From contig BROE01000012.1 in the NCBI GenBank assembly GCA_036571765.1, forward strand, positions 9,928,874 to 9,992,873: a stretch of DNA of 64,000 bases, given 5' to 3'. Made by a program: the position numbers and the translations under genes. Below the pieces are notes generated by a model. The model had not been told where the DNA came from. It saw only the letters and a list, made by a program, of their open reading frames with translations, and did not search any database. The DNA is from Plecoglossus altivelis (taxonomy: Eukaryota > Chordata > Actinopteri > Osmeriformes > Plecoglossidae). This document shows positions 11,771 through 24,534 of this stretch, piece by piece; the first letter of the stretch is position 1; each line of letters starts with the position of its first letter.

Positions 11771-12585
11771 CTCAGCGACCTGTGAATGTGTTGCATTCAA
11801 TAAAGATGTGTTGTCTCCAACGCTTTGCTATCAACCAGATCTACCAACAAAAAAAAACCCAGTTTACAGCGACAGCGTCCTTGAAAACATTTCTGGTCAG
11901 TACTTTTAAAATGCTTATACACTTACATTCTACAGGCCTGTAAAGGCAGATAAGATGTTTTCTGTGAATGCATTTGGCTCTGCTGTAGTGTTGATCTGTA
12001 CGATATTCGTTCTGTTTCACTCTGCACTCGAGGTGTGAATGTGTGTTCTTAAGATCTACATTAGGCATGCACCCTGTTGGCAACCTGTGTTGCTGCGTAT
12101 GCGGGTGTGCATCTGAGCGGTGACATTTTATACATCATTAAACACACTGACGTTCCTGTAGGTGTTGCTGATCAGAATTAACACATCTAGCTCACACACA
12201 CACACACTCACACACCAGGCAAACTGGTGTGTGAACTGCCATCTACCAGACATTTAGATGTCTGAAGGGTGCTAATCTCTAGGACAGTTTTTTGAAGTTC
12301 TTCAACTAGGACTAGCTGTCGGGTGGAAAGAGAGGGACAGAGTCACATCAAATGAAGCCTCGACTGCAGCCAGTTTTGGGGAAGGAACCCTGCTTCCTCC
12401 CTCCACGTCCTCTCCTCTCTGCCGAGCGAAACTTCAAACGCGCCATAACCCCCCTCACCCCCCCCTCCATTTTTTCGCCTAATGAGCAAAAGGAGGGTGC
12501 ATCTGGTTTTCACATTCGCAGACATTGGCAGTCCTCTCTCTGTGTCTCTCTCTCTATCCCCCCACCCCACCCCCACTCGCTCCCT
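11770..12585. other. single-copy, no gene seen
   Basis: A short CA run at 12195-12214 and C-rich DNA at 12440-12590. Nothing else supported. Confidence 0.5.
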
Positions 12586-12589
12586 CTCT

Positions 12590-12880
12590 CTTCCTGGTAA
12601 CGTTTGAACTCCCGCGCATCACTAGTCAAATCAAGCGGGCTAATCCATTTGAAGCCGGCGGGGGCGTCCTGATTACGGCGCAGGTCTTTCTTCTTCAAAC
12701 GCGCCCTGTCGTTGCCATCTCCCAGGTACACTTGTCGCGACATGAAAGGAGCCCCGATTCAATTAGCTCATCAGTTCTCCGTCCGATGGCGCCAACAAAC
12801 TCGGGGCTGAGCGCCACGCGCCAAGCCTCGCTGCCTTGTACACTCCAATCCCACATCTAATTTCTTCTCGGCCCAATCAA
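12590..12880. promoter_or_regulatory. candidate conserved regulatory island
   Basis: CpG-containing single-copy block with CGGGCTAATCCATTTG, CCTGATTACGGCGC and TTCAATTAGCTCATCAG. Called by appearance only. Confidence 0.35.
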
Positions 12881-13204
12881 ACAGAGTTAGGCCTACTCAA
12901 AACTTTTTCTCCATGTTTTAACAAAACGCCGTAGGCCTAGAATGACAGAAAAATGGCTGGATTCGATGTTGAAGCTCGGGACCATCAAAGTGAAGATTCT
13001 TTTTATGCGCCTGCTACAAATGTAATTGGGTTTGGCAATGACAACGAACAACTAAGGTTGCGTTATAGCTGGTAGTTCCGTAAAGATATTTAGACCTGTT
13101 GTGTCTCCTTAACAACCATGACCTTGGACAATATCCCAAACAAACACATTTCACTCAAGGAAAAGAAGTGTAAACTGTCTAATAGGCAACGGCATGAGTG
13201 AAAA

Positions 13205-13282
13205 CAGCCTACCCACCCACCCACCCATGCATCCATCCACCCACCCACCTACAACCCACCCATCCATCCATCCATCCAACCC
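13205..13282 (+). repeat. (CCCA)/(TCCA)n tetranucleotide repeat
   Basis: Imperfect ACCC and ATCC arrays separated by a short unique piece. Confidence 0.9.
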
Positions 13283-13419
13283 TCAGTACGTACAAATCGA
13301 ACACCACTTCTGTCTATTGAAGTGCAACCTGGTTCAAAGTGATCATTTAATAGCTGTGCCCATCCAGTTGGGCTGCTGGCTGTGCCAGCTTGTACGGCGT
13401 GTCAGAACGATGGTGAGGA

Positions 13420-13515
13420 GGGCACAGGGAGCAGCTGATTAAAGTGCCTCTGCACACAGGAACTTACAGCTTTGATTGACTTCTTTAATGCCAATTAGCA
13501 GTAGTGGTGTGAAAC
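13420..13515. promoter_or_regulatory. candidate regulatory island
   Basis: AGCTGATTAAAGTGCC, TTTGATTGAC and GCCAATTAGCAG in 90 bp of repeat-free sequence between repeats. Called by appearance only. Confidence 0.3.
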
Positions 13516-13524
13516 TTGTCGCTT

Positions 13525-13745
13525 CTCTCTCTCTGTCTCTCATTCTCTCTCTCTCTCTCTCTCTATTCCTCCATCCCTCTCTTCCTCATGGAGATGAGAA
13601 GTCTCATAGATCAAAGGAAGGAGGAGAGGACGAGAGGATGACTCGCTCCTTCACTCACTCTCTCCCTCGGTCTACATCCCTCTTCCTCACCCTCCCTCCC
13701 TCCCTCTGTCTCTCTCTCCCCTCCCCTCCCTCCACCCGCTCTAAA
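13525..13745 (+). repeat. (CT)n and CCCT-rich tracts
   Basis: CT repeat at 13526-13562 and pyrimidine-rich sequence at 13655-13745. Confidence 0.85.
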
Positions 13746-13933
13746 GCCCTGGGGTGATGATGTGGCTCACCTCAGTGAGAGACTCAGTGATTCATGTAAA
13801 ACACACTGCAAACGAGAAACAAGATAAACCAGCTTCTTTGAAATATTCAGAAGACGGGACGGTGAGATGCAAACAAATAAATGTGTTTGCAGCCCAGAAG
13901 AGAGAGAGTGGAGGAAAGCAAAGGGAAATTAAG

Positions 13934-13938
<5 letters not shown>

Positions 13939-14016
<78 letters not shown>

Positions 14017-14025
14017 GGAGAGAAA
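13939..14025 (+). repeat. (GA)n microsatellite, about 85 bp
   Basis: Long near-perfect GA run; its frames on both strands (RE/ER, LS/SL) are artefacts. Confidence 0.97.
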
Positions 14026-14446
14026 AGACTCCCACATGTTCCTGCTCAGGCAGTGGAGAAGCCTAAAGGGCTTTAGAGGCTCTGTTCTCTTCATAATTCA
14101 CCAGCCCTATTACTGTCTGCCTTTGTTTTCAGGACAACGGAGGGCAAGCGCTAAAGTGCTGCGCGCACGACGCACGCACACGGTAGCTTGCACACTTCAA
14201 GGTAGGTGTGTAGATTCTCTGTGTGTGAGAGGTGGGTACTTGGGGTTGAGACCCTGCATACAGGCACATGCTGGAGATATGTACGACCAATATATACATC
14301 ATCGTTGTCGAGATGCATGCAGAAAACATTAGGATCCGTGTTAAGGTACATACACACACTCGCGCGCGCTTTCTTTTTGTATGTTAATACATTCCCTACA
14401 GACTTTCTTTGTTCTACTAGTTGGTTCATACCAGCCACCCTCCCTC

Positions 14447-14449
<3 letters not shown>

Positions 14450-14483
<34 letters not shown>

Positions 14484-14486
14484 ACA
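14450..14486 (+). repeat. (CA)n microsatellite
   Basis: About 15 CA units followed by a short CA extension. Confidence 0.95.
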
Positions 14487-14489
14487 ACT

Positions 14490-15010
14490 TCCAGTGTCTT
14501 TTGAGTGACAAGCTCCCGCATGTGCTCAAACATGCATCTGAGCATGCGGAAGCGAGTGGGTGTTTCCCACAGTGAATAGCCTCAGCCGCAAACTCACGTT
14601 GTGTGATATTCAATACACCCTTCTAACCGTATGGAACACCGCACGGAGCGGGTGCGTAACATACACACCGTCACATTCAAAGACTCGGTCAGGGTAGTCA
14701 TAAGTACCCCTATGGATCCTGCTTTGTTCATTTATTCAGTTGCTCACGTCTCTGCGGTCCGCTGCTGTGGTGTTCTTACAGGTCAGCGGGGAGAGACAAC
14801 TGGGATTTGATGGTAAAAACCACCAGTTCTATGCTTTCACTCTGATGTCAAGCCCAGTCCCAATGGCGTGTCAGTTGATTTAGACGGACGGTTGTGGAGT
14901 ATTTAAATATGAAGGATGAAGCCTATTTTCAGATGGTTCTTTCTTGACATGATGCCTTGCATGCACAGACAGGCCAGATGTCATTGAAGCGGAAGAATCC
15001 AGCAAGGGTT
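14490..15010. other. single-copy, no feature seen
   Basis: No coding or repeat signal. Confidence 0.5.
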
Positions 15011-15013
15011 GGA

Positions 15014-15041
<28 letters not shown>
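15014..15041 (+). repeat. (GT)n microsatellite
   Basis: 14 perfect GT units. Confidence 0.95.
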
Positions 15042-15044
<3 letters not shown>

Positions 15045-15474
15045 GGACGTGCAAATGTGCAGGTGTGTTAGTGTATCCACATCCAAAGTGGATGCGCTCG
15101 GGTCTTTATATATGTGTGTGTGAATACGGTGTTTCTATTGACATATTCAGCGCATGTGCAGGAAAGCGAGAAAGGAGTGACGATTTCAATTGCATAGACA
15201 AACAGGTAAAGGAGACTCATTTAAATTCCCCTGCATCTGATCTCTCAGCTAAACCCCACATGGTTTTCTGCCTTGTTAGCCCAGTCAAAGAGGATGAAGA
15301 CGGAAAGAAATAATAAAAAAGGGAAGAAACAGAACGTAGCGGAAAATATACTACGGGCGAACGGTTTTATTTACTAACCACCCCACCCTCTCACTCCTTT
15401 CTCTCTTTCTTTCCAATCAAAGTTTCTGCGAGCAATAATAAGAGTGCTTACTCTCTCAAAAGCTGTTTAAGTGA

Positions 15475-15600
15475 ATTTCAGCTGCTCGCTGGGGATTCGC
15501 CCTAGCGAGAGCTTTTGAAGGCATTGAGGCAGGGAGAGAAAGTAATTACTTTTTTCCCTAAACAGAAGCGAATCGCCGTGTGTCGCCGCGCGAGGTGTGT
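15475..15600. promoter_or_regulatory. candidate regulatory island with short hairpin
   Basis: Hairpin at 15485-15509: CTCGCT/AGCGAG arms plus GGG/CCC with one bulged T and a six-base loop. The palindromic AGTAATTACT follows at about 15541-15550. Island called by appearance only. Confidence 0.28.
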
Positions 15601-15913
15601 GTGAATGCATGTGTATGTGTGTGCGTGTGCACGCTGACAGACTCAGGCGCTCGGTGACAATGGTGAAATGACGGTATTCTCTCCAGGTGGAGACTGATGT
15701 CGGCGATGCAAGGCGGGGTGTTTCCCTAGGAGGCGAAGACGACGGGAGATTTTGTAGATCCCGCCCCCGATAAGCAGGCACAGGCACACCTGAGGTTGGA
15801 AATGAGGTTCGAGAGGACAGGAGAAGAGACAAAACGTGGAGAGGGATGGAGGGTAAGACAGAAGGGAATAGATGAGCGAGATCTAGAGCGAGTGTATGTG
15901 AGAGAGACCAGGT

Positions 15914-15917
<4 letters not shown>

Positions 15918-15962
<45 letters not shown>
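15918..15962 (+). repeat. (GA)n microsatellite
   Basis: About 22 GA units with one interruption. Confidence 0.95.
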
Positions 15963-15964
<2 letters not shown>

Positions 15965-16204
15965 TACTACAACGTTCAAGTTGAGAGAAACTGTAGACTT
16001 GATGTTCCATCTGTGCTTGTGTGGGATGTGTGTGTGTCTGTGCACAGATATGGCCGGCATCATACTGATGTTAACATAGGATCGTGGCTCATGACATGTC
16101 AAGGAAGCTTTACTTGGCACTTCTGAAGCCTCTCTAGGTTGGACTGTTCCAGATTTCCTATAACTTTTCTTTTGGGAATCCTTCTGAACCCTCTCCTGTC
16201 ACTG

Positions 16205-16265
16205 TGTGTCACCAGCCGCCCCCGCCCCCGCCCCCCCCCCCCATCTACCTCCCCCCGCCCCCACA
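16205..16265 (+). repeat. C-rich low-complexity tract
   Basis: CCCCCG-type repeats and a run of about 13 C. Confidence 0.85.
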
Positions 16266-16639
16266 GTGGATTGCTCTCCTCTATATGCGGTCTCCTTCTC
16301 TTGCTCCCCCCTCCACTCTTCTCTGTCTCTCCTCGACCGCCACCCAGCCGGAACATTTCCACGCTGACACAACTGACAGGCTGACGGCTCACCAGGCCCA
16401 TGCTTTGAGCTTAGCGCGTGCAAACACCCGCCACTCTCCATAGCAATGGGGGCGGTCGCACTTAGGCTAATACTCGTGAGCGAGCAATGCGGTTGATGAG
16501 AGGCGGTTGACACGCCCGCACACACATATTTATCTCTGCAATTTATTTAGAATGACACGAGGACCGTACACCCTAACACACTCGTGCGGGGTGTGGGCCG
16601 CTGCAAAGCAGAGGGGATGTGATCACAGTGAGACAAGGG

Positions 16640-17010
16640 ATGGAGAGAGAGACCGGGAGGGAGAGAGACAGAGAGTTCTGACAGTTCCCTCTGTCACTCA
16701 GACTTTGGCATGTGTGTGTGTATGTCTCTTGGGGGGGGGGGGGTGCAGGAGGGGCAGGCATTGAAGCTAAAAGGGCTTTCTAGACCAACGTTCTTCTACA
16801 ACCTGCACAATGAATGACAGAGTGTGCGTGTGTTGGTGTGTGAGGGGAAGAGAGAGAGGGGGCTGTGACCATGGACGTTCATGGATGTGTGTTTTCATGT
16901 ATACACGTGTGGCATGTGTGGCACATGCATGTGTGTGTGGAATGGGGTTGCATTGATTAGCGTTTTTATGTCTGCATGTGTGTATGCATGTGTGTGATAT
17001 GTATATGTGC
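16640..17010. repeat. GA, poly-G and TG-rich tracts
   Basis: GA-rich at 16640-16675; 12-G run ending near 16742; cryptic TG/CATG repeats at 16820-17010. Confidence 0.8.
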
Positions 17011-17990
17011 CATCAGAAGTTCACAGGAATAGTAGAGAGAAGAAGTTAAACCCATGCCCTTGTGTGTCTAAATAACTATGATTCACACAGCTTAAACAGG
17101 AGGCTCGACCTGCGTCTGGGATGATTACTAAGACAGGAAGGGATTAAAAGTCCTTTACTTCTTCCTAACACGAAGGCTATTTACGTGCCACATCAGCCCA
17201 AAATCCCCATGACGTTTGAGACACCCCACGGTAAATGATGACTGATTTGTCCGATTTACCAAATTCGCTTTGGTTGTATCACGTTTAGGATGTCTAAATT
17301 TGAATTTCATGTGGATAACTACAAACACTTACCAGGCGCTGGACTCTTTTTTTTCATTTGATCATGTGCAGCCAGCCACGTTCGAGATGTAGCCCTAAAT
17401 GTGCATGTCTAGACGTGGTTTATTTGGCTTGGGAGAAGAAGAAGAGAGGGAACGGCTGTGTACGCTCCCATCATGTTACCACTGGGCTGTGTCTCACTGT
17501 CAGCCTTTTTATGCTATTTGTATGTTTTTCTGCTTTCTGTCTCTATTTCTACACTTCGATGTTAGCCTGAGGGAACATAAACGACAGGCGTTTCATTGCA
17601 TTTTCACAGTGTTTCATTACATATTTATGTTGTCTGCGAGGGAGAGGAAGAAGAAAATGTGATACAAAAGTAATGTGACAACTATGGAGAATGTGACACA
17701 TTGCATTAAGCATTGACACAAGTGTACTGGTTCTCCCAATGTCTCTTACACAAAGGAGAACGGAAACTGCTGTTCTGATTTCCCAGACACTTGTGTACAT
17801 TGGTGGGTTTGTCCTGACAATAAGCACCTCAAAGAGATACATGATATTCAATACAAATGTGTTATACGGGCGTTTCAGGAAACAGACAGGGTTAAATTGT
17901 TTTACATGCGCAACAGAATGTAAACCAAACCACTGCCTGGTTCTTCTTTCTCTCTTTCTCTCACAGCTTTAGCAAGACGCAGCGACCTCT
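17010..17990. other. single-copy, no feature seen
   Basis: No gene or array; only chance open frames of under 100 codons. Confidence 0.5.
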
Positions 17991-18250
17991 GAATGCCTCC
18001 GATGACGTCCACCTATTTATGACATACAGCCAGCCCCTACTAGACAGGGAAGAGGGGGAGATTTGTGTGTGCGCTGGCGAGCATCAGCCCTTAATTACCC
18101 ATTCATTAGCGCCCAGGTGGTAACCCAGTGTTGGCAGGGGCTAGCTCCTTGCGGGCTGTCTAGGTGACACAGCGGCAGTGTAATTGCGTTGACCTTACGA
18201 CCCTGCCGTTGATAATTACCAGCCCTTGTATATTTCTAATGTGAAGGGTA
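17990..18250. promoter_or_regulatory. candidate conserved regulatory island
   Basis: Repeat-free block with CCCTTAATTACCCATTC, ATTAGCGCCCAGGTGG, GTGTAATTGCGTTGACC and TTGATAATTACCAGCCC. Dense TAATTA cores and an E-box-like CAGGTG. Called by appearance only. Confidence 0.4.
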
Positions 18251-19385
18251 AAAAGAGAGGAGGAGGGGGAAAAGAGAGGAGAAGGGTCAGGGAACCCTAG
18301 GCCACCTGGGAGGTACGTTGAACGGTAATTTAGCCGCTAAGTTCAAATCAATGTTGAAAGGAAAGGGTTATAGAGCTTGTGGCCTGTGAGAGAGCGCCAG
18401 AAGTAAGGGTTACTTAAAGTAGAATAAGACTTGACGGCTAACAGCTACTCCTAGCATGTTGGCAAGGAATGCTAATGAAAACATCTGGTTAATCAAGCAT
18501 TCTAGCGATTGGGAATGGAGCAGATGCTAATGCTAGCACCTACCGCATGAGGGGTTTTCAGACAGTTTAAATAAGTTTGGGGGCCACATTTGAGCATTCC
18601 CTATGCAGGTTCTTGCACGGTATTCAGTGCTTGGTGTCATAACATGGCAAAGTGTACAGTAATTGCTCAGTAAAATACTGAGGTATTCCATACCGGATAT
18701 AAACGGAATAGGCGGTTGTATCTATTTCCCAATAAGAGATAGGGAGAGGGAAAATGAAATACAAGGTATGCAAGTAAGGAATGAACAAAGGCAGAGAGAC
18801 AGCAAGAAAAGAGAGAGGAGAGATACTGCAAGATGGTGGGAAGCAACAAGGAAGGGTACAGGTACAAGACATCAGGGCCCAGACAACCTACTGATGTCCT
18901 ATATAATTTCACATGGGTCAGTGTTATGCCCAAGGGGTTTCCTCTTGCACTAGTACTATTGAAGGTACGGCAGGCCATAGACCTTGCCAAGACCGGTTCT
19001 CATGTCCCATAACCAACCTCATTGCCCCTTGTTAGAACAGTAAATTTGGGTCAAGATGGTTGGCCAGGGGTGCAACTCTTCCACAAAACTCGTAAAGGTA
19101 ACAGATGAGGGCCATTAATACTTGGATGAGCTCATCTCAGATGAAAAATGTGTGAGAAATGTCACCTGTGCTCTTTCCCCTCCCAACCTTATTTTTTGAA
19201 ACAACAGTTCGTAAAGATGCACAGGAGCATCCTGTGGTGCTTTCTCATGACACCTTTGCATGATATGACCCATTCTTCTTTCTCGGTGATCTGACAGACC
19301 TTTAAAGTCAGATAAATTCCTATTTGTTTCAGGATTTTTCTCTGCAACCTTGAGTGTGACGCACCAAACCACTCATGGGGACCTC
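18250..19385. other. single-copy, no feature seen
   Basis: A purine patch at 18250-18285; otherwise unremarkable. Confidence 0.5.
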
Positions 19386-19389
19386 ATCC

Positions 19390-20480
19390 CCTTTTTGTCA
19401 TTAGCATCTGTGGAGCCGTAAATCTGGAGACGAGATTGCGGAGCAGCGAGCTGTGGAGGACGGAGAACACGTGAAGCGAGGGCGGTATGACAACGCCGGA
19501 GGTTAAATCAAACCGACGGGGAGAGGAATACAAACATTTGACTGGATTCAATTGACTTTTTATCAGCCCCAATGTGAAGCTGCCCCAAAGGGAGGCCGCC
19601 GCAACCAGACGGTTATTAGCAACTAATGTGTGAGGTGACGGGAAATAAGGAGAAAGGAGAGATCGACCAATGAAAATAAGGGTTGAGTACCAAAACAAAT
19701 ATATGCAGATTTCTCAGTTCCCGGGGCGAGCAGAATTGTGCTACTCCTTGATGAAAAGGGGGCAAGGTGAAAGTTGATTGTTCCCGGGACCAAGCTGGCA
19801 TCACTTTTGATTGGATCTGTAATTACATAATGTGGCTGCATTGGGTGCTATGGATTCATCATCAGTGATTAGTGCAATCACATTGTGCCTCCTTCAGAAA
19901 GTCACACAAAGACTTATGGTAGTCTGAATAAAAGGATGAACCATGAAGGCTTTGAGGCCATGGTGACATTCTTTTGCCTTCAGAACCATGTTGCTCAAGA
20001 ATTCACAACACAAGTCTTCAAAAAGCCATGGAACTTTCAGAAGAATTAACCCTGCGCAGTATGAAAGATGCCAGCTACACAGTGAAATTGCAATTACGCT
20101 GATGACAGATTCAAGGCTCAACACGATGGCGGCTTCCCAATTTTCGGAGTTATTTTCATGACCGTAAGCAGCCTCATTGTTGGTTCACAGTGAAATGCAT
20201 TGCACAGTGCAGTCCAACCCTGTGTACAAGGCATGGCGTTGGGTGGTACACCCAACAGCAGTCATTACCCATTAATGGCCGAGCAATCTTCGTCTAAAAA
20301 CCCACATATTCCACACTGCGAAGCCAGCACAGCAGCAGCGAGGCATTGATGTATCCGAACAAATTAGTGACAAATTGTCTTCGGCGGGTGGCGTTTGGCC
20401 GCTTTTGGCTAACTTCGGACTTCAGAGCCAAAGGCCGTATCTAGGGCGACATAAACAAACTCTGCCGGAACCGAGGCACC
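19390..20480. promoter_or_regulatory. largest candidate conserved regulatory block
   Basis: About 1.1 kb entirely free of microsatellites, the longest such CpG-containing stretch in the upstream region. It carries TTCAATTGAC, GGTTATTAGCAACTAATG, CTGTAATTACATAATG, GCAATTACGCTGATG, TTACCCATTAATGGCC and many short palindromes. Frames on both strands are short, so coding is unlikely. Called by appearance only. Confidence 0.38.
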
Positions 20481-21710
20481 ATGACGCCAAACAAACTCAG
20501 TGGAGCTGAAGGCGACTTGGCTGTCCTAATGAATTACAACACCTGCAGTGTTCAAATACGACACAGGCCACAACGGCACAAGATTTAAGACCCACCCCAA
20601 AGGGACCGAGTTCTGAGCGTTGGGCATGAAGCAAAACTAGAAAAGAATAACGTTCGACAGACACTGTACATGCAATGCCATTGGTTCTCGTCTCTCTGGG
20701 CATGCCAGCAGAGTTCAAATGAAACAGGTACGTTGCTGGAGATGTTGATTGGCCATCATGGGAACAAATGGTTAATGTAGGAAGACGGATACACAAAGCT
20801 AAACAAACATGTTTTGATTTTCAGTCTGAATCCTGACAATCTGAAATTAAAGGCATGTTTTGCCAAGCAACCCACCCATGTTTCACAACATGCACACGCA
20901 ACTTCTCCTTGGTTAAAAAGATTGTTAGCATGTGGAAACATGGTTTTCGCTTTCTTTGTGCTTACCTCAACGTCAACTAACTTTTCTTTTGAGTATGAAA
21001 AACAGCTTTTTTATTTTGTTAGTTTCCTCAAGTAAGGGAGAAAGAATCTTGTCCAAGGCTATTCCTCAAAAATGTGGTGTCCTTCACATCAACTTTAAGA
21101 GGTCCCTGTATGGGCTTGTTTGGGGAAAGTGTGTGCGTGTTGGAAAACTTCTCACACAAACACTTTAATACATCTAGCCGCACAGATGCACACATACATT
21201 TTAAACCTTCACACACATTCACCCTCTATCACTCATGTGCACATACACCCACCATCACTAGGAATGTATTTGACCTTCGCAGAAGAACCGCATGTTCTCA
21301 TATTGCATCCTGACAACCTGTCAGGACCGCGGCTGCACGAGTGTGTATGCTAACATGTGCGGGTCTTTGTGCATTATGTTCCTTCAGTCATGTCACTTGG
21401 TCTCCACATCGCTAACCACACAACAACAGAACAATTGTGTCCACACAACACAACAATTATTTGATGGAGTGAATTTCCCCCTTTAACTACCATTGACTGC
21501 CAGATTGTCACAGTATTTGCAAATCCACTAATCCATCTTTAGTTAGTGTACATTTTATAAGCTGTCACGACAACTGAGGTGCTCACTATAACCTAACTTG
21601 AGAATGTCCTGGCATTCCGTTTACTTCAATAGTGACTGGAAATAACTGTTTCCTATCTCGGCCTTGGTATTTTTTTTAAACATAGGTAATTTTATGCAAC
21701 AAAAAAAACA
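20480..21710. other. single-copy, no feature seen
   Basis: No gene recognised; weak CA richness at 21180-21250. Confidence 0.5.
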
Positions 21711-21714
21711 GTCA

Positions 21715-21860
21715 CTTGTTGAATTCATGAATAGTGGAGACATTAATTAATTCACCCTGATTAAACTGAATTGAGTAATTGCAAATCCTTAATTCTTCAA
21801 TGAGGAAAACAGCCTGAAGTTTACATTCAAAGGGCTTTGAGTTTGAAAGGCAAGGCTCCG
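21715..21860. promoter_or_regulatory. candidate regulatory island, TAATTA-rich
   Basis: ACATTAATTAATTCACC, CTGATTAAACTGAATTG and GAGTAATTGCAAATCC in about 100 bp. Called by appearance only. Confidence 0.35.
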
Positions 21861-23730
21861 CTCATCTACTGATGACAAGTCCTTGCACCTCTCACGATAG
21901 CTCTTTACACTGTAGGGTTTAGAAAAGGGATTTCCAGTCTGGTATGAATCTGAGCAGATTCTCATAGTGTTCAGTGGCTCACCAGGCTGTCATAGCTGGT
22001 TGGCTTGCAGACAAAGGCAGTGTTCAATGGAGACAGAAAATTAGGAGCGGTAATCAACATGGAATGTGACAATGAAGCTATACTTGTCTTTCAACTAGCG
22101 CATCGAGAGCACATGTTTATCTTTCATCAAGTGGACCCTCAGCATCTGCTACAGATAAAAGGATACGTGTGTGTGGGGGGTGGGGTGAGTGGAGATGAGG
22201 TGGTGGTGAGGTGGAAGGTAGATGTGGGAGAGGGGTGAGGCGACGATGCTAATTCGACTTGATGTATTGGGTAATGCAATTGAACAACATGACACTTTCT
22301 ATTCTGAGGTTTCAAAGCAGAACTAGAAAAGATGAGTCAGCAGAAGGAGCTAATGGAATGGAAGGTAGGGTAGGATCTTGAAGGCTGCTAATTAATCTGT
22401 TCTTTTTATGGTGTTGTCTCTGGATTCATCTTTCCAACAGAAAGGACAGAATCGTATGAAAAGATAGAGCATGCTTCATGCTCAAATTACACTAGCCACA
22501 ACGTTTTCATCTACCCTTGAATTACCTTGATGAAGCCACATTGAGAAGGCCTGATTACTCCACAGTATGTATCATGGAGTGGTTCAACCAGTAAAGGCAT
22601 CCTTGTTACAAATTTCAAAGAATTTGCCTTCTTGGCAAATGCCCCATTTAGCTGAATTAATGTAAACATTCTGAAACGGTCTGACTTTCCTGGGATTTCC
22701 TGGAAAGACATGTAACAAATTCAGATAACGTGTTATTTTTGTTATATCGGACTAACCCCAAATGACCCCATTCCAATGTAGCAAAAATGCTACACTGGGT
22801 TTATGCTAGCTTATTTGTTGCAAGCGCAGGGGAGCAGGTGGCACATCTAATCTTTCCACTGCATGGCTGATCACCTAACAGATGAAGCATGCCAGCCTGC
22901 CTACCTTCCTCCCTCTGATAGCGACACATGCTAACTGATACTCATGCTAACAGCTTTTCCATTCTGCAAACAAGCCACTTGCTAAAGGTTCACAGTCATC
23001 ACTTATAGCCAGGGTCTCAGAAAATATTTTCCAATATGTATGATGTTTGTCTACCTGAATTACTATAGCTTTCGATTGTATTTTTCAACCTTGAACTTTG
23101 TGAGTGACCAAAGTAAAGACGTGAACGCATTTGGTGATACTTTATGTCCTTTCAGTACTTGAGTACTTCCAGTTGTTGCAACCTGAATTTGGCACTTAAG
23201 TCTTGACACATTTCACACTTCACAAGTGTGCCATCCAGCCCTGTTCCCCCTTAATAACATGTTCCCCACAAATGTTCTTCAATTAGTTTCCCATTCAGCC
23301 AGCACAGAGGGTGTCACACCTGCCCAGACCACTTTGATACACCCACTCTCTGTGATTCAATATTCCATCCATGTATTCCACACCGCCTGTGCCCATCACG
23401 TCTACGACAATTTAAGGAGCCATTACCCCCTTCAAAACACCCACCTGGGGCAGCTTTCTTCAAAAAAACAACCTCCACAGCATCTTCCTGGATCCTGACA
23501 GTAATATGCTTTGAGAGGAGTGTACATGTGAGCTGAGGAAGGTGTGGAATAGTGTTGGCCGAGTATGTTGGGGTTCTCTAAGAGGCTGAATGGCTCCGTT
23601 CCCCTACCCTAACCTTATGGAGGTGCAGAGGGAGAGAGGGAATTGGATGGGTTTCTTCATCGCAGACCACCAGGGGTTAAGTCCATGCCATCCAGGCTGA
23701 GATCCAGGTAGGATTTGCTTCGGAGAACTG
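21860..23730. other. single-copy, few features
   Basis: A Maf/AP-1-type TGAGTCAGCAG lies near 22332, followed by GCTAATTAATCTG near 22385; a CTCF-like site at 22831 is listed separately. No gene. Confidence 0.45.
22831..22844 (+). promoter_or_regulatory. CTCF-like site in the upstream desert
   Basis: GGAGCAGGTGGCAC matches 12 of 14 core CTCF positions. It sits in single-copy sequence. Confidence 0.3.
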
Positions 23731-23734
23731 CTGT

Positions 23735-23792
23735 GCGTGTGTGTGTGATTATGTGTGTGTGTGAGAGAGAGAAAGAAAGAAAGAGAGAGGAA
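23735..23792 (+). repeat. GT and GA microsatellites
   Basis: GT run joined to a GAAA/GA run. Confidence 0.85.
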
Positions 23793-23799
23793 CAGAAAC

Positions 23800-24530
23800 A
23801 ATGAAAAATGTGTGGATGTGTTCACGATGTGTCTCACATGGATGTGAGAGAGGCAGAATCAGAGAGGACGCGTGTGTGTTCAAGTGTGCATATATGTTAT
23901 ATGGACATCAGACACTATAGTATTCACCCTCGGCTCGCCTTGGTTTAATGCACCCTAGACCAGCAAAGCCCCTCAGAGTCAAATATTTCACTCTCAAATA
24001 TCCTACTGTATCTGCCAATATCGGCACATTAGACGAATCAAATAGCCATCCCTAAATATCCGTCACTTGCAGAACCAACAGCAGGTACAAAGCAAAAAAG
24101 GATCCCACTGGAAACCAAGAACAGCCACAGATCCATTTCAGTTCTGTTTTGGTAATGTAACAGTCAGTACAATTGTTCATTGCCAGTCATGTCGAACTAC
24201 AAGTTGAATTGCGTATTATCACAAATAAGCCTATTCTTTATCATAGGAGAGCCCATACCAATTCTGTTATAGATTACATGCAGCCATGCTGTGGACAGTG
24301 ACACCATATCCTCATCGGAAAAATGAAACTTTTCTATTTCAGTCGATGTCCACATGCATACGCATGGACACTACGCGCCCTGCTTGTCAGTCATGGCATT
24401 ATCCAATCAGACAGTGACGTATGGGAGGAGTAAAGGCCCATGTCCTCAGAGATCACTGATAAGAATCGTATTTCCATTTAATCAATCGTCTGTGCTCCTC
24501 TCTGCCTTGAATAATGCATATAGTTCTCTC
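23800..24530. other. single-copy, no feature seen
   Basis: Nothing supported. Confidence 0.5.
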
Positions 24531-24534
24531 CGTA

